Assembly: GCA_016297945.1 (NCBI GenBank)
Contig: JAEDFR010000056.1
Span: forward strand, 1-14,914
DNA from: Lachnospiraceae bacterium
Lineage (GTDB): Bacteria; Bacillota; Clostridia; Lachnospirales; Lachnospiraceae
DNA length: 14,914 bases
Reading direction: 5' to 3'
A program made the position numbers and the translations under genes. The notes under the pieces are model-generated. The model did not search any database and was not told where the DNA came from. It saw only the letters and a list, made by a program, of their open reading frames with translations. Shown piece after piece: positions 6,390 to 14,349 of the stretch. Position 1 is the stretch's first letter, and every line of letters starts with the position of its first letter.

Positions 6390-6418
6390 ATTATATTACA
6401 ATAAAAATTAAACGACAA
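6390..6418 (-). promoter_or_regulatory. Promoter of the truncated methyltransferase gene
   Basis: On the minus strand, TTGTCG (6413-6418) and TATAAT (6390-6395) are separated by 17 nt. The start point would be only a few bases from the AGGAGG ribosome binding site, giving a very short leader. Transcription from here would run antisense into the relaxase gene. Confidence 0.6.
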
Positions 6419-6658
6419 TTTTTGCCGCTACAATTGAAAGTAGGTATTTGAGATTCCCTAAGGTTACACATGTGTACTGCAGGGGTGCTGTGTTAAGCTA
6501 TTTTTACAGCGGAAGGTTTTGATTTTCAGGCTATATTGCTAGTGGTTAAAGTCTTTTAGTTTTGCCCTTTAAAGCACGGTCACGGGTTCCAGCAGTCAAC
6601 ATTGAGAGTATCCATCTTATTATCAGTTTAGATAATTTTACAGAAAAACACGTAAGAT
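6419..6658. other. Non-coding debris between methyltransferase and RecG-like remnants
   Basis: I see no credible gene. The right part (about 6604-6657) can be read as SIHLIISLDNFTEKHVR, ending at a stop. It might be decayed upstream sequence of the RecG-like gene, whose recognisable part begins at 6659 in another frame. This is weak. The rest has no recognisable signal. Confidence 0.3.
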
Positions 6659-6693
6659 GAAGCCCTCGTAAATGCTTTAACACATCGTGATTA

Positions 6694-6733
6694 TCTGGTA
6701 AATGGCAGTGAAGTCTGGTAAATGGCAGTGAAG
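6694..6733 (+). repeat. Perfect 20-bp tandem duplication
   Basis: TCTGGTAAATGGCAGTGAAG occurs twice head to tail (6694-6713 and 6714-6733). It creates a frameshift and an early stop in the RecG-like gene. The same sequence, with small changes, marks the junction at 14687-14705. Confidence 0.95.
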
Positions 6734-7000
6734 TCCATATTGACATATACGATGACAGAATGGAAATCTATTCTCCAGGAGGAATGCCGGATGGTTCCAT
6801 GATTCAGGACAGAGATCCGCTTACAGTACCTTCTACCAAAAGAAATCCGGTTCTTGCGGATGCGTTCAACAGACTTGGATATATGGAACGTAAAGGTAGT
6901 GGATTTGGAAAAATTATTAGCGGATATGAGTTTCAAATCAATTATAGTGAGGAAAAAAGGTCGTAATTTCGTTCAGATAGGTATCAGTCTACTGCTGTGA

Positions 7001-7048
7001 TGTCCCTCAATATGTCCCTCAATATGTCACCCAATATGTCACCTAAGA
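7001..7048 (+). repeat. Four 12-bp units encoding QYV(P/T)
   Basis: TGTCCCTCAATA (two exact copies), TGTCACCCAATA and a diverged fourth unit form a tandem array inside the RecG-like remnant. In the coding frame they give repeated QYVP/QYVT, a linker seen in this protein family before the C-terminal winged helix. Confidence 0.85.
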
Positions 7049-7167
7049 CAAACTGGATACGTAGATTTTGGACTTGATTCGAAAAGCCAGTAAAATTAAT
7101 ACAGACAAAATGGCAATTGCATTGGGCGTGAGCTCTAAAACAAATTATCTGCTGGAGAAAGACTTAG

Positions 7168-7196
7168 TTGACTTGATTGAATTTCACTGATATAAT
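7168..7196 (+). promoter_or_regulatory. Promoter of the AbiE-like operon
   Basis: TTGACT (7168-7173) and a perfect TATAAT (7191-7196) are 17 nt apart, a near-consensus sigma-A promoter. It lies over the last codons of the RecG-like remnant. The start point would be near 7203, inside an inverted repeat, and the leader before GTG 7231 is short. Confidence 0.75.
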
Positions 7197-7197
7197 A

Positions 7198-7238
7198 AGT
7201 TTCACTACAGGAATGAAAGTGGTGATATAAGTGAAACT
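7198..7238 (+). promoter_or_regulatory. Inverted repeat over the AbiE start region (putative AbiEi operator)
   Basis: AGTTTCACT (7198-7206) and AGTGAAACT (7230-7238) are perfect 9-bp inverted repeats bracketing the transcription start, the ribosome binding site and the GTG start codon. Another TTTCACT copy lies just upstream of the -10 (7182-7188). AbiEi antitoxins characterised elsewhere bind inverted repeats in their own promoter and repress it, so this is a good operator candidate. As RNA it could also hide the start codon. Confidence 0.55.
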
Positions 7239-8253
7239 AGACAGAATTGGATTAGAATGTGTAGAGAATAAGTTTTTAAAACTGCCAAATATTCAGAAGT
7301 ATGAAGTTGTCCACAGTACAGAAGATGGTTTTATTGCATCTGTGGAGATGGATGATGGGTATGAGTTTCATATAAATGCCTGCTTCATGAATAGGGTATT
7401 TCCGTCCACAATTATAAAGTTGATTGAGAAGCAGGATAAAAGCCGGGGAGTGAGCATTTTGGTTGCTCCATATATTTCAGAGAGAACCGCACAAATATGC
7501 GAAGATAACGGAATGGGTTATTTTGACTATGCCGGAAACTGTTGGTTTGTAGGTCATTCTATTTATTTGTCTGAAAAAGGAAATAAGAATCCACAGCCTA
7601 AAGAGCAAAGGTCCGTGTCCATATTCGAAAGGACTTCCGTGGTGTCTTCCTGCATTTTGCGTGAGTTGTTTGCGGATGTAACGAAGATATGGAAGCTTAA
7701 ATATCTGTCGGAAAAGGTAAATTGCAGTATTGGACAGGTATCCAAACTGATGAAAGTTCTGGTGGAAAATGCATGGGTAGAAAAACTTCCGGATGGTTAT
7801 AAGGTTATCGATCCGGAATCGCTCTTGTTGGAATGGAGCAGGGATTATGGAAAAAAAGAAATAACATCCTATGCTTGTTATAGTTTAGATAATATCTCTG
7901 TTATTGAGGAACGATTGAAAAAACTAAAGATAGATATGGGAATTGATTCTTATCTTACCGGATTGTCCGGTGGAGTGCGTTATACGCCGGTGGTGCGTTA
8001 CAATAAGATACATGTTTATATCGCACCGGAGGATATTCAGGAAGCAATCCGATATTTGGACTTGAAAGAAGTAAACAGCGGTTCAAATGTGGTTATTTTT
8101 CCATTAGAAAATGATTCTTATATCAAGGATTACAGGGTGATTGACGAGTCCGCAGTAGTATCCCCTCTGCAAATATATTTGGATTGTATGCAGATAAAGG
8201 GCAGGGGAGAAGAAATGGCGGAAGCGGTTTTGCGGAAGGAGATTCTTAGATGA
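7231..8253 (+). CDS. AbiEi-family antitoxin of a type IV toxin-antitoxin system
   Basis: This 340-aa protein carries the family hallmark GMGYFDYAGNCWFV (residues about 95-107) and a winged-helix segment at about 154-195 (LKYLSEKVNCSIGQVSKLM), followed by a C-terminal domain. In AbiE systems the antitoxin neutralises the nucleotidyltransferase toxin without stable protein contact and represses the operon. It starts at GTG 7231, with a GAAAGTGGTG-type ribosome binding site before it and a strong promoter upstream. Its stop overlaps the next gene's start (ATGA, 8250-8253). The layout differs from lactococcal AbiEi in placing the winged helix mid-protein, but this arrangement is common in related homologues. 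Confidence 0.82.
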   Translation: MKLDRIGLECVENKFLKLPNIQKYEVVHSTEDGFIASVEMDDGYEFHINACFMNRVFPSTIIKLIEKQDKSRGVSILVAPYISERTAQICEDNGMGYFDYAGNCWFVGHSIYLSEKGNKNPQPKEQRSVSIFERTSVVSSCILRELFADVTKIWKLKYLSEKVNCSIGQVSKLMKVLVENAWVEKLPDGYKVIDPESLLLEWSRDYGKKEITSYACYSLDNISVIEERLKKLKIDMGIDSYLTGLSGGVRYTPVVRYNKIHVYIAPEDIQEAIRYLDLKEVNSGSNVVIFPLENDSYIKDYRVIDESAVVSPLQIYLDCMQIKGRGEEMAEAVLRKEILR

Positions 8254-9080
8254 TAAGAGATGAAGACTTGAAAAGCAGCGTAGACTATTCGGAAGGTCAG
8301 AAGAGGGCTGCACATAGAGTTCTGGTAGAGCTGGTTAATATTTTTCAGGAGTATGAAGATGAAATCCGTGTGGTAGGAGGCTGGGTTCCGGATTTAATGT
8401 TTCCGGAAGAAGGTCATGTGGGAAGTGTGGATGTAGATATTATGATTAATCATCTGACTTTGCAGGATGAAGGCTATCAGAACATGTCGAGGATACTTCA
8501 GAAAAACGGATACAAGGAGCATCCGGAGAAATATTTTTCCTTTGTAAAGACAGTGGTAGTAGACGGAATATCTTATGATGTAGATGTGGATATTTTGGCG
8601 GGAATGTACGGTGGTACTCAACCGAAGAGAAGAAGTCAGCATGTGCAGGGCATTAAGGCATTAAAGGCCACAGGCGGTAATTTTGCATTTGAATTTCCGG
8701 CACAGAAGATTAGTGTGGAAGCAGAACGACCGGATGGAGCAACAGATGTTGCGAATGTCAGTGTTGTAGCTGTAGTTCCTTATATAATAATGAAAACTGC
8801 AGCAATGGGCAGAGGAAAAGCAAAGGATGCTTATGATATTTACTTTATCATCAAGCATTATATTGGTGGAGTAAGAGAACTGGCAAAAGAATTTGAACCT
8901 GTAAGGGATAAAAATATTGTAATAGAAGCGAAAGATAAGTTAGCAGGTAAATTTGCTTCTGAAAATCATGCCGGTCCAAAAGATGTGGCGGATTTTATGG
9001 ATTTAGAGGATGAAGAAAGTATAGAAATGACCAAGAGAGATGCTTACGAACAAGTGCAGGCATTATTGAATTTAATATAG
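8250..9080 (+). CDS. AbiEii-like nucleotidyltransferase toxin
   Basis: This 276-aa protein shows the nucleotidyltransferase core: VVGGWVPDLM (G43-G44), GSVDVDIMIN (G58, S59, D61, D63) and a third acidic strand YDVDVDIL (D112/D114). The KAKDAYDIYFI motif (K192, D193, D196) matches the KxxDxxD motif of AbiEii/AbiGii toxins, which transfer nucleotides to targets such as tRNA and halt growth on phage attack. Key residues look intact, so an active enzyme is plausible. It is translationally coupled to the antitoxin. The target is unknown. It could also act in concert with the large NTPase gene that starts 119 nt downstream. Confidence 0.82.
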   Translation: MIRDEDLKSSVDYSEGQKRAAHRVLVELVNIFQEYEDEIRVVGGWVPDLMFPEEGHVGSVDVDIMINHLTLQDEGYQNMSRILQKNGYKEHPEKYFSFVKTVVVDGISYDVDVDILAGMYGGTQPKRRSQHVQGIKALKATGGNFAFEFPAQKISVEAERPDGATDVANVSVVAVVPYIIMKTAAMGRGKAKDAYDIYFIIKHYIGGVRELAKEFEPVRDKNIVIEAKDKLAGKFASENHAGPKDVADFMDLEDEESIEMTKRDAYEQVQALLNLI

Positions 9081-9199
9081 GTATTAAAAAACATCAGGCA
9101 TGATGTGTGATGAAGACATGATAGTTATTGAGGAAATGGCGATATTGTATAGATGAAAGTAGGAAGCGAATACAAGAATTGGGAGAAGGTGATTTGTAA

Positions 9200-12100
9200 A
9201 TGGATTTGGCGACAGCAATTGGATTGCTTAGCTCTTTTGTTACTTTAGAAGAGGCAGGAAGAAGCTGGGTGTTACTTATAAAAGACAAATTGAAGAGAAA
9301 AGAGATTGACATTAATAATTGGGATTCAGATGATCCTTTAGTTCAGGCTTGCCTCGATAGATTTAAAACTGACATGGGAGATAAATATAAGGATCATATT
9401 TTTTCAGAGGAAGAAATCCAAGAAATCACCAGGGGTTTTTTTGAGCAGAATAGAGAGCTGCGTATAGGGAATGAGGAAAAGAAGCAAATGACTCAGATTA
9501 TTGAGGATATTTTATACGCATATAATGGGTATACGAAGTCTCTTATGTCGAGCGGCGAAAGAACACTACATAATACGTTATCATCGGATTTCTCCAAGAT
9601 GATGGATAAGCTGGAGGTGATAGAAGAACAACCTCGTAAGGAAAATATTAAGAAGTTTTTGCATGCGATTGAAATAAGTAAAGAAATTGAACTTGGAAAT
9701 ATCGAAGAGCTTATTAACGGCGAATATGAAATTGACAGGTCAGAAATTATAGAAACGATACAGGTAGGACGAGAAAAATTAGTATCGATACAAGGAAATG
9801 CTGGTTCAGGTAAATCAGTTGTATGTAAAAAACTATTAAAGGGAAAAGAATATGTATTAGTAACAAGAGCAGAGAATTTATCCACTGGAAAGAAAGTAAA
9901 TGATTTGTGGGATTGCGATATAGAGGATGCGATCCTGTGGTTAGAAAATAAACCACTATATATTTTTATTGATGCTATAGAATTTATTGCTGATTGCGGT
10001 GATAATGCATTTCCATTATTACAGGAGATATATAGGCTTGCAGATAAATACAACAATGTATATGTTATCACTTCGTGTAGAACCACTGATAGTTCTGCGT
10101 TTATGAAGATAAATACAAAATATAGAATCAAAACATATGAGATTCCGGATTTAACGAAAGATGAGATTGATAAGGTTGCACAAAAATATCCAATTATTTT
10201 GTCCTTGAATCAGAATAAAACATATTCGGATTTATTACGTGTGCCATTTTATCTCAATTTAATTATATCGGGAGGGTTTGTAAAAGAAAATATTAATGAT
10301 GAGAATGATTTTAGAAATCTAATATGGGATAGAATTGTCTGCTTAAAGGATAAATGTAGAAAATACGGTGTTTCACAAAGCGATATTAGAGAAACTGTTG
10401 AACGTATTGTTTTTGAACGCGCTAGTAGTTTTGTTGTTGGTGTTGATCGTGATATTGTAGATAGCAATATTCTAGAGGCACTGAAATCGGAAGGAATTAT
10501 TGTTGAGAGCAAGAATAAGATACGCTTGAAATATGATATTTTTGAAGATATTTGTTTTGAAAGATATATAGATAAGGCGTTCGATGCGTGTCGCGGATTA
10601 TATAATAATTTTTTTGCTAAAATAGAGAAAATCGGACGTTGCATATATAGGAGATATCAGATTTGGATATCTAATAAGTTATTTGTACAGGAGGCTCGCG
10701 AGAAATTTGTATATACACTGTTAACCGATAATAGTATTGAAGTAAATTGGAAAAAACAAACAGAGATTGGGATAGTTAAATCAAAATATTGTGGATTGTT
10801 TTTTGAGGAATTTCGGGAGTTGCTTGATGAAAAAGCGATTGCAGATTTGATAGATATAACAAACTTATATGCATTTGAGGCGAAAATAAATCAGTCACCA
10901 ACATTAATAATGAATGTAACACCGATTGGAGCTGCACGTGAATATTTAATTGGAATAGTTTTTGAGGAACGAATAAGTTTAGAAGATAATAGATCTTCTA
11001 TTATTAAGCTGTGTGATGATTATGCAAATTGTTCTTATAAAACTACGGAGACTGAAGAAAAAGCATGTGAAATAATAATTGGATATATTGACAAGCTAAT
11101 AGAAAAGAGTAAAGAGGAAAAATCATATTATCAACATGATGAAGAGATTGTACAGCTTTTTCTTATAGTTGCAAAAATGTCAAAAGCATCTAAGTCATGG
11201 CTGAGAGAATTTGTTGAAAATATGATAGAAGAATATTGTTCTGGAACTAGTAGAAGGGACAGTATTGCTGAAGAGATTCTAGAGGCAGTTGTGAAAAAAT
11301 GTCCTATTTCTTTTGCTATGGAATTGCCAGAATTAGCGTGTAGAACAGCGGAAACGTTATGGGGACAAAGAGTGTCAAGAAAGCATTTTGCGTATAATGG
11401 ATATGACCACAATAATGTAAGAGCGTATGGTTTATCTGACAATGCAGATCACTTCGATAATAATGAAAATGGCGTATATAATAACACTTTTCTCTGGTAT
11501 GTTATGAGATTTAACTTCATAAAAGGACTTGAGTGGGCAATATCATTTGTTAATAATGCAGTACGGACGTTTGCAGAGAATAAGCCAGATGAGATAACAA
11601 ATATAGAAATTTATTTTCCGAAAGAAAACAAGAAAAAAGTGTATTGGGGTAATGGATGGTTGTGGATGGCAGATATTATGGAACATAACCTTCCGGTGGT
11701 ATTGACAGACATTGTTTTTGTAATAAAGAAGACAGTTATTAATACTATGAGAAATTCTTTTGATGGTGCATATATTAAGGGTTTGGCAGAATATGTTAAA
11801 AAAACTATATATGAAAAGGCAAACAATGTATTGCTTTTGTCTATTATTGAGGCTATTGGGATGAATTATCAAAAAGAAATGCCGGGGTATGCAATAGAAT
11901 TAGCATCAAGTATGGAATTAATATATTATGATATTCATCGTAGTGGTGAATTTATGTCTAATCCGACAAAAGAACTGTTGGAAAAACAGATAATGCTATC
12001 GATGGGAGTTCCCGAAATAACCAGACGATATGAGAAAGATGAGAAGTGTGCATGTAATTTACAACAATATTTTGCTAATTCATATCTTTATGGAGATGAT

Positions 12101-13873
12101 GCAATAAAAAATAGATGTCATGTTATTTTAGATTACTTATATTCTATTTACGATGAAAAAACTCATCCTAATGAGAATTTGCAGATTCAAAAAATGGATT
12201 TTCGCAATGCTGCTGTGACAAAAATAGATGGAAATACGATAATGATTGAACCGCAGATCAAGGGAGAAGCACAAAAGATTGTAAAAGACAATGAAGATGC
12301 AAATGCACCAATATTGAATATGAATGAAACATTAAATCGTCTTATAAATGATATTAATGAAAAAAAAGCGGATGTTGGTCAAATTGTTTCAGTAATTAAT
12401 ACTCTTTGTGAAAAGATGAAAGGTGATTATCGTATTGAAATGCAGTTTGAATCAGTACTTGTCACATTGATTGCTTCAGTTTTGATAATGCCAGATGTTA
12501 CGGATGAACAGCGAAATAAACTAGTTGAGGAATGGATTAAGCGTGTAAAGAAAATATTTTTAAATCAATCCTATGTAGCTGAAGTTAATATGGTAATTGC
12601 GTTGTGGGAACAATTGAATCAAGATATAAATAACGATCTTAAACAGCAGCTCTTGTTAATGATATTAGAAAGTATAATTAATGACGATAATTCTGGATTA
12701 ATTAGCCAGATGGCAGAATTATCAAAGTATTTTTTGTCTCAAAATAAAAGGTATGCAAGTTGTATTTTTAATACAATTATTATGCTTGCCAAAGATGAGA
12801 TGAATCATCAGAAATTTAATGCTGCATTTATAAAAGAAAATCGTAATGATACTGAGTATGAATTCATTCCTAATATGGTTCCCAAATTACATGGAGTGGA
12901 TCATTGGATTCGAGATAATAAAGGAAATGAATATCAAAATAAAAAATCTCAGATAATTCAAGATTATTTATATGATGGTAAGAGTGTAGATTTTTCAGAG
13001 TTTGATATCAGTAATTACGATATAGACATTCTCTGTAACATTGCATGTTGCGGTTTGGATACAGATGATGAGAGATTTGTCATAGTAATTAGATCGATTG
13101 TGCAATGTATGATTCAAATTTGGCATAAAAACTGTAAAAAAATGCGAGCACATGAAATAATTGACTTGTTTCAAGAACATAAAGTATCTTCCTTTTTTCA
13201 AAGAGAATTGAATATAATAGGACGAAAACCAGAAGCTGTTTATGATATTTTGTTTAAAGATACTGATTTTTCGATATTTACTAGAGATACAGTGGATTTT
13301 TATGAAGATGCTCTTAGTGGCTTTTTGGCGGCATATGTTGATGGATTTAGGGAAAAGGGCAAGAGAGATGACATTGAGAAGAAGATTCGAATTCTTGAAA
13401 CTTATGTAAATAATATACCAGAAGACTATGTAAGAAATATTCTTGAAAAGAGATTGTTTCTTTGTAAAGGAAGATATAGTAGGTGGGATGTAAACAAAGT
13501 AAAGGCAGAATATAGTTATAAAGATAAGTGCTTCTTGAATGCGCAAATTGAAAAGTATGGCTCTAATCATCTGGTGGATGTTCTATACACAATATATTTG
13601 CTTAATATTAATGAAATTTTACCTGAAATTTTGGTATCTATTAGTTCATGTTTTACAAAAGCTATTAGAAATAATAAAGAACAGTTTGCAAAAGAGGTAA
13701 AAGATTCACAAGTGATAGTTGATATGATTATCTTAAAATCCTTTATATTCTATAGTGATGAGATAAAAAAAGATGAAAAGCTGATTAATGCGTATGAGGA
13801 CATACTATTAGCATTGACAGAAATAAGAAATGAAAAGGCGGCTGTACTGTTAGATGAATTTCGGATTCATTGA
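9200..13873 (+). CDS. Giant STAND/NACHT-like P-loop NTPase, putative phage-defence protein
   Basis: This 1557-aa protein has an N-terminal helical region (about 1-185) with no recognised nuclease or other effector motif. The P-loop module follows: Walker A GNAGSGKS (199-206), Walker B LYIFIDAIE (253-261), sensor-like TSCR (291-294), and LLRVPFYLNLI (345-355), resembling the proline motif of STAND ATPases. A winged-helix-like part ends in LKYDIFEDICFERY (443-456). About 1000 helical residues follow, likely a repeat-type sensor arm. This architecture fits Avs/NACHT-type bacterial immune NTPases. AAGGTG lies 8 nt before the ATG. The gene is much richer in A+T than its neighbours, suggesting recent transfer. 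It lies 119 nt after the toxin, so it may share its transcript. The exact family and effector activity are unknown. Confidence 0.8.
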   Translation: MDLATAIGLLSSFVTLEEAGRSWVLLIKDKLKRKEIDINNWDSDDPLVQACLDRFKTDMGDKYKDHIFSEEEIQEITRGFFEQNRELRIGNEEKKQMTQIIEDILYAYNGYTKSLMSSGERTLHNTLSSDFSKMMDKLEVIEEQPRKENIKKFLHAIEISKEIELGNIEELINGEYEIDRSEIIETIQVGREKLVSIQGNAGSGKSVVCKKLLKGKEYVLVTRAENLSTGKKVNDLWDCDIEDAILWLENKPLYIFIDAIEFIADCGDNAFPLLQEIYRLADKYNNVYVITSCRTTDSSAFMKINTKYRIKTYEIPDLTKDEIDKVAQKYPIILSLNQNKTYSDLLRVPFYLNLIISGGFVKENINDENDFRNLIWDRIVCLKDKCRKYGVSQSDIRETVERIVFERASSFVVGVDRDIVDSNILEALKSEGIIVESKNKIRLKYDIFEDICFERYIDKAFDACRGLYNNFFAKIEKIGRCIYRRYQIWISNKLFVQEAREKFVYTLLTDNSIEVNWKKQTEIGIVKSKYCGLFFEEFRELLDEKAIADLIDITNLYAFEAKINQSPTLIMNVTPIGAAREYLIGIVFEERISLEDNRSSIIKLCDDYANCSYKTTETEEKACEIIIGYIDKLIEKSKEEKSYYQHDEEIVQLFLIVAKMSKASKSWLREFVENMIEEYCSGTSRRDSIAEEILEAVVKKCPISFAMELPELACRTAETLWGQRVSRKHFAYNGYDHNNVRAYGLSDNADHFDNNENGVYNNTFLWYVMRFNFIKGLEWAISFVNNAVRTFAENKPDEITNIEIYFPKENKKKVYWGNGWLWMADIMEHNLPVVLTDIVFVIKKTVINTMRNSFDGAYIKGLAEYVKKTIYEKANNVLLLSIIEAIGMNYQKEMPGYAIELASSMELIYYDIHRSGEFMSNPTKELLEKQIMLSMGVPEITRRYEKDEKCACNLQQYFANSYLYGDDAIKNRCHVILDYLYSIYDEKTHPNENLQIQKMDFRNAAVTKIDGNTIMIEPQIKGEAQKIVKDNEDANAPILNMNETLNRLINDINEKKADVGQIVSVINTLCEKMKGDYRIEMQFESVLVTLIASVLIMPDVTDEQRNKLVEEWIKRVKKIFLNQSYVAEVNMVIALWEQLNQDINNDLKQQLLLMILESIINDDNSGLISQMAELSKYFLSQNKRYASCIFNTIIMLAKDEMNHQKFNAAFIKENRNDTEYEFIPNMVPKLHGVDHWIRDNKGNEYQNKKSQIIQDYLYDGKSVDFSEFDISNYDIDILCNIACCGLDTDDERFVIVIRSIVQCMIQIWHKNCKKMRAHEIIDLFQEHKVSSFFQRELNIIGRKPEAVYDILFKDTDFSIFTRDTVDFYEDALSGFLAAYVDGFREKGKRDDIEKKIRILETYVNNIPEDYVRNILEKRLFLCKGRYSRWDVNKVKAEYSYKDKCFLNAQIEKYGSNHLVDVLYTIYLLNINEILPEILVSISSCFTKAIRNNKEQFAKEVKDSQVIVDMIILKSFIFYSDEIKKDEKLINAYEDILLALTEIRNEKAAVLLDEFRIH

Positions 13874-13912
13874 TTTGAATGTAAAGGTTGGAAGATTGAA
13901 TTGGGATGTTAA

Positions 13913-14005
13913 AAGGAATTGGATGGCGCTATATCGTTGGATGATTTGGAAGAATTTGGCGATGATTTAAAAGAGGCTGTGAAATATATGGTGGAGAAAT
14001 GGTAA
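13913..14005 (+). pseudogene. 30-codon C-terminal remnant of an unknown gene
   Basis: An open frame without a start, after TAA at 13910-13912, reads ELDGAISLDDLEEFGDDLKE and then AVKYMVEKW-stop. It is acidic, helical and protein-like and ends naturally, so it is probably the tail of a deleted gene. The parent family is not recognised. Confidence 0.4.
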
Positions 14006-14010
14006 ATCTT

Positions 14011-14051
14011 AGTCTCACTGGTCTCAAAATATTCATGAGACTGGTGAGACT
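14011..14051. repeat. Long hairpin built from GAGACT repeats
   Basis: AGTCTCACTGGTCTCA (14011-14026) pairs with TGAGACTGGTGAGACT (14036-14051): 14 of 16 positions are Watson-Crick and one more is G-T, with a 9-nt loop. A further TGAGACTA follows at 14056-14063. No T-run is present on either strand, so it is not a classic terminator. It may still separate the convergent transcription units here, or be a mobile repeat. Confidence 0.7.
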
Positions 14052-14097
14052 GATTTGAGACTAACCCAAATAGAATGCTTTCCCAACTTGAGGAAAA

Positions 14098-14349
14098 TCA
14101 ATTAAATTCACTCATAGCATCCACATAATCCTGCAATCCGCTTTTCTTCAATGCCAGTTTTGCATACAGCAGAGGTGTTTCCTCTGCCAGCCGGTAAAGA
14201 TAAACAACATCATTCGGGTTATCAAAGGTAACGGAGGAATTACATTCCTTGCAACGGATAATAAGAACGGAGTTCTCGCCGGCATTAACAATGATGGAGT
14301 CTGTGGCAGGCTCATACATACCAAATTGGAAATCAAGATTATTGTTCAT
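14098..14349 (-). CDS. Hypothetical 83-aa protein of a mobilisation-type gene pair
   Basis: This small protein starts MNNNLDFQFGMYEPATDSII and contains one C-x-x-C pair (RCKECNSS), then VVYLYRLAEETPLLYAKLAL and a short helical end. ATG 14349 has AAGGAG upstream, and the start overlaps the end of the upstream relaxosome-like gene (stop at 14339), so the two were translated together. The family is not recognised. A longer frame through the same DNA upstream of M1 is not protein-like in this region, so the short start is preferred. Confidence 0.6.
   Translation of the reverse strand: MNNNLDFQFGMYEPATDSIIVNAGENSVLIIRCKECNSSVTFDNPNDVVYLYRLAEETPLLYAKLALKKSGLQDYVDAMSEFN

Larger units (their letters stand above)
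6659..7190 (+). pseudogene. C-terminal remnant of AlbA_2/RecG-like ATP-binding transcriptional regulator
   Basis: EALVNALTHRDYLVNGSEV (from 6659) and HIDIYDDRMEIYSPGGMPDGS (second frame, to stop 6966) are hallmark motifs of COG2865-type proteins: an N-box-like HRDY and a GHKL-like glycine loop. A 20-bp tandem duplication (6694-6733) breaks the frame between them. A further stop at 6964 truncates the next part, but PQYVPQYVTQYVT (four 12-bp units, 7001-7048) and a winged-helix tail (INTDKMAIALGVSSKTNYLL, ending at TGA 7188-7190) are still readable in other frames. The N-terminal half is absent. At least three lesions make this a dead gene. A second, less damaged copy starts at 14687. Confidence 0.85.

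Noticed and set aside
7001..7048. Regulatory iterons upstream of AbiE
   Set aside because: The 12-bp repeats encode the QYVT/QYVP linker of the decayed RecG-like gene and are explained by that protein.
9099..9199. Small frames MMCDEDMIVIEEMAILYR and a 31-codon frame from 9153 between toxin and NTPase
   Set aside because: Very short, no good RBS and no recognisable composition. Treated as intergenic.
9493..10131. 212-codon minus-strand frame inside the NTPase gene
   Set aside because: It is the antisense of the Walker A/B region, Ser/Ile-rich, with no RBS. Low G+C favours such chance frames.
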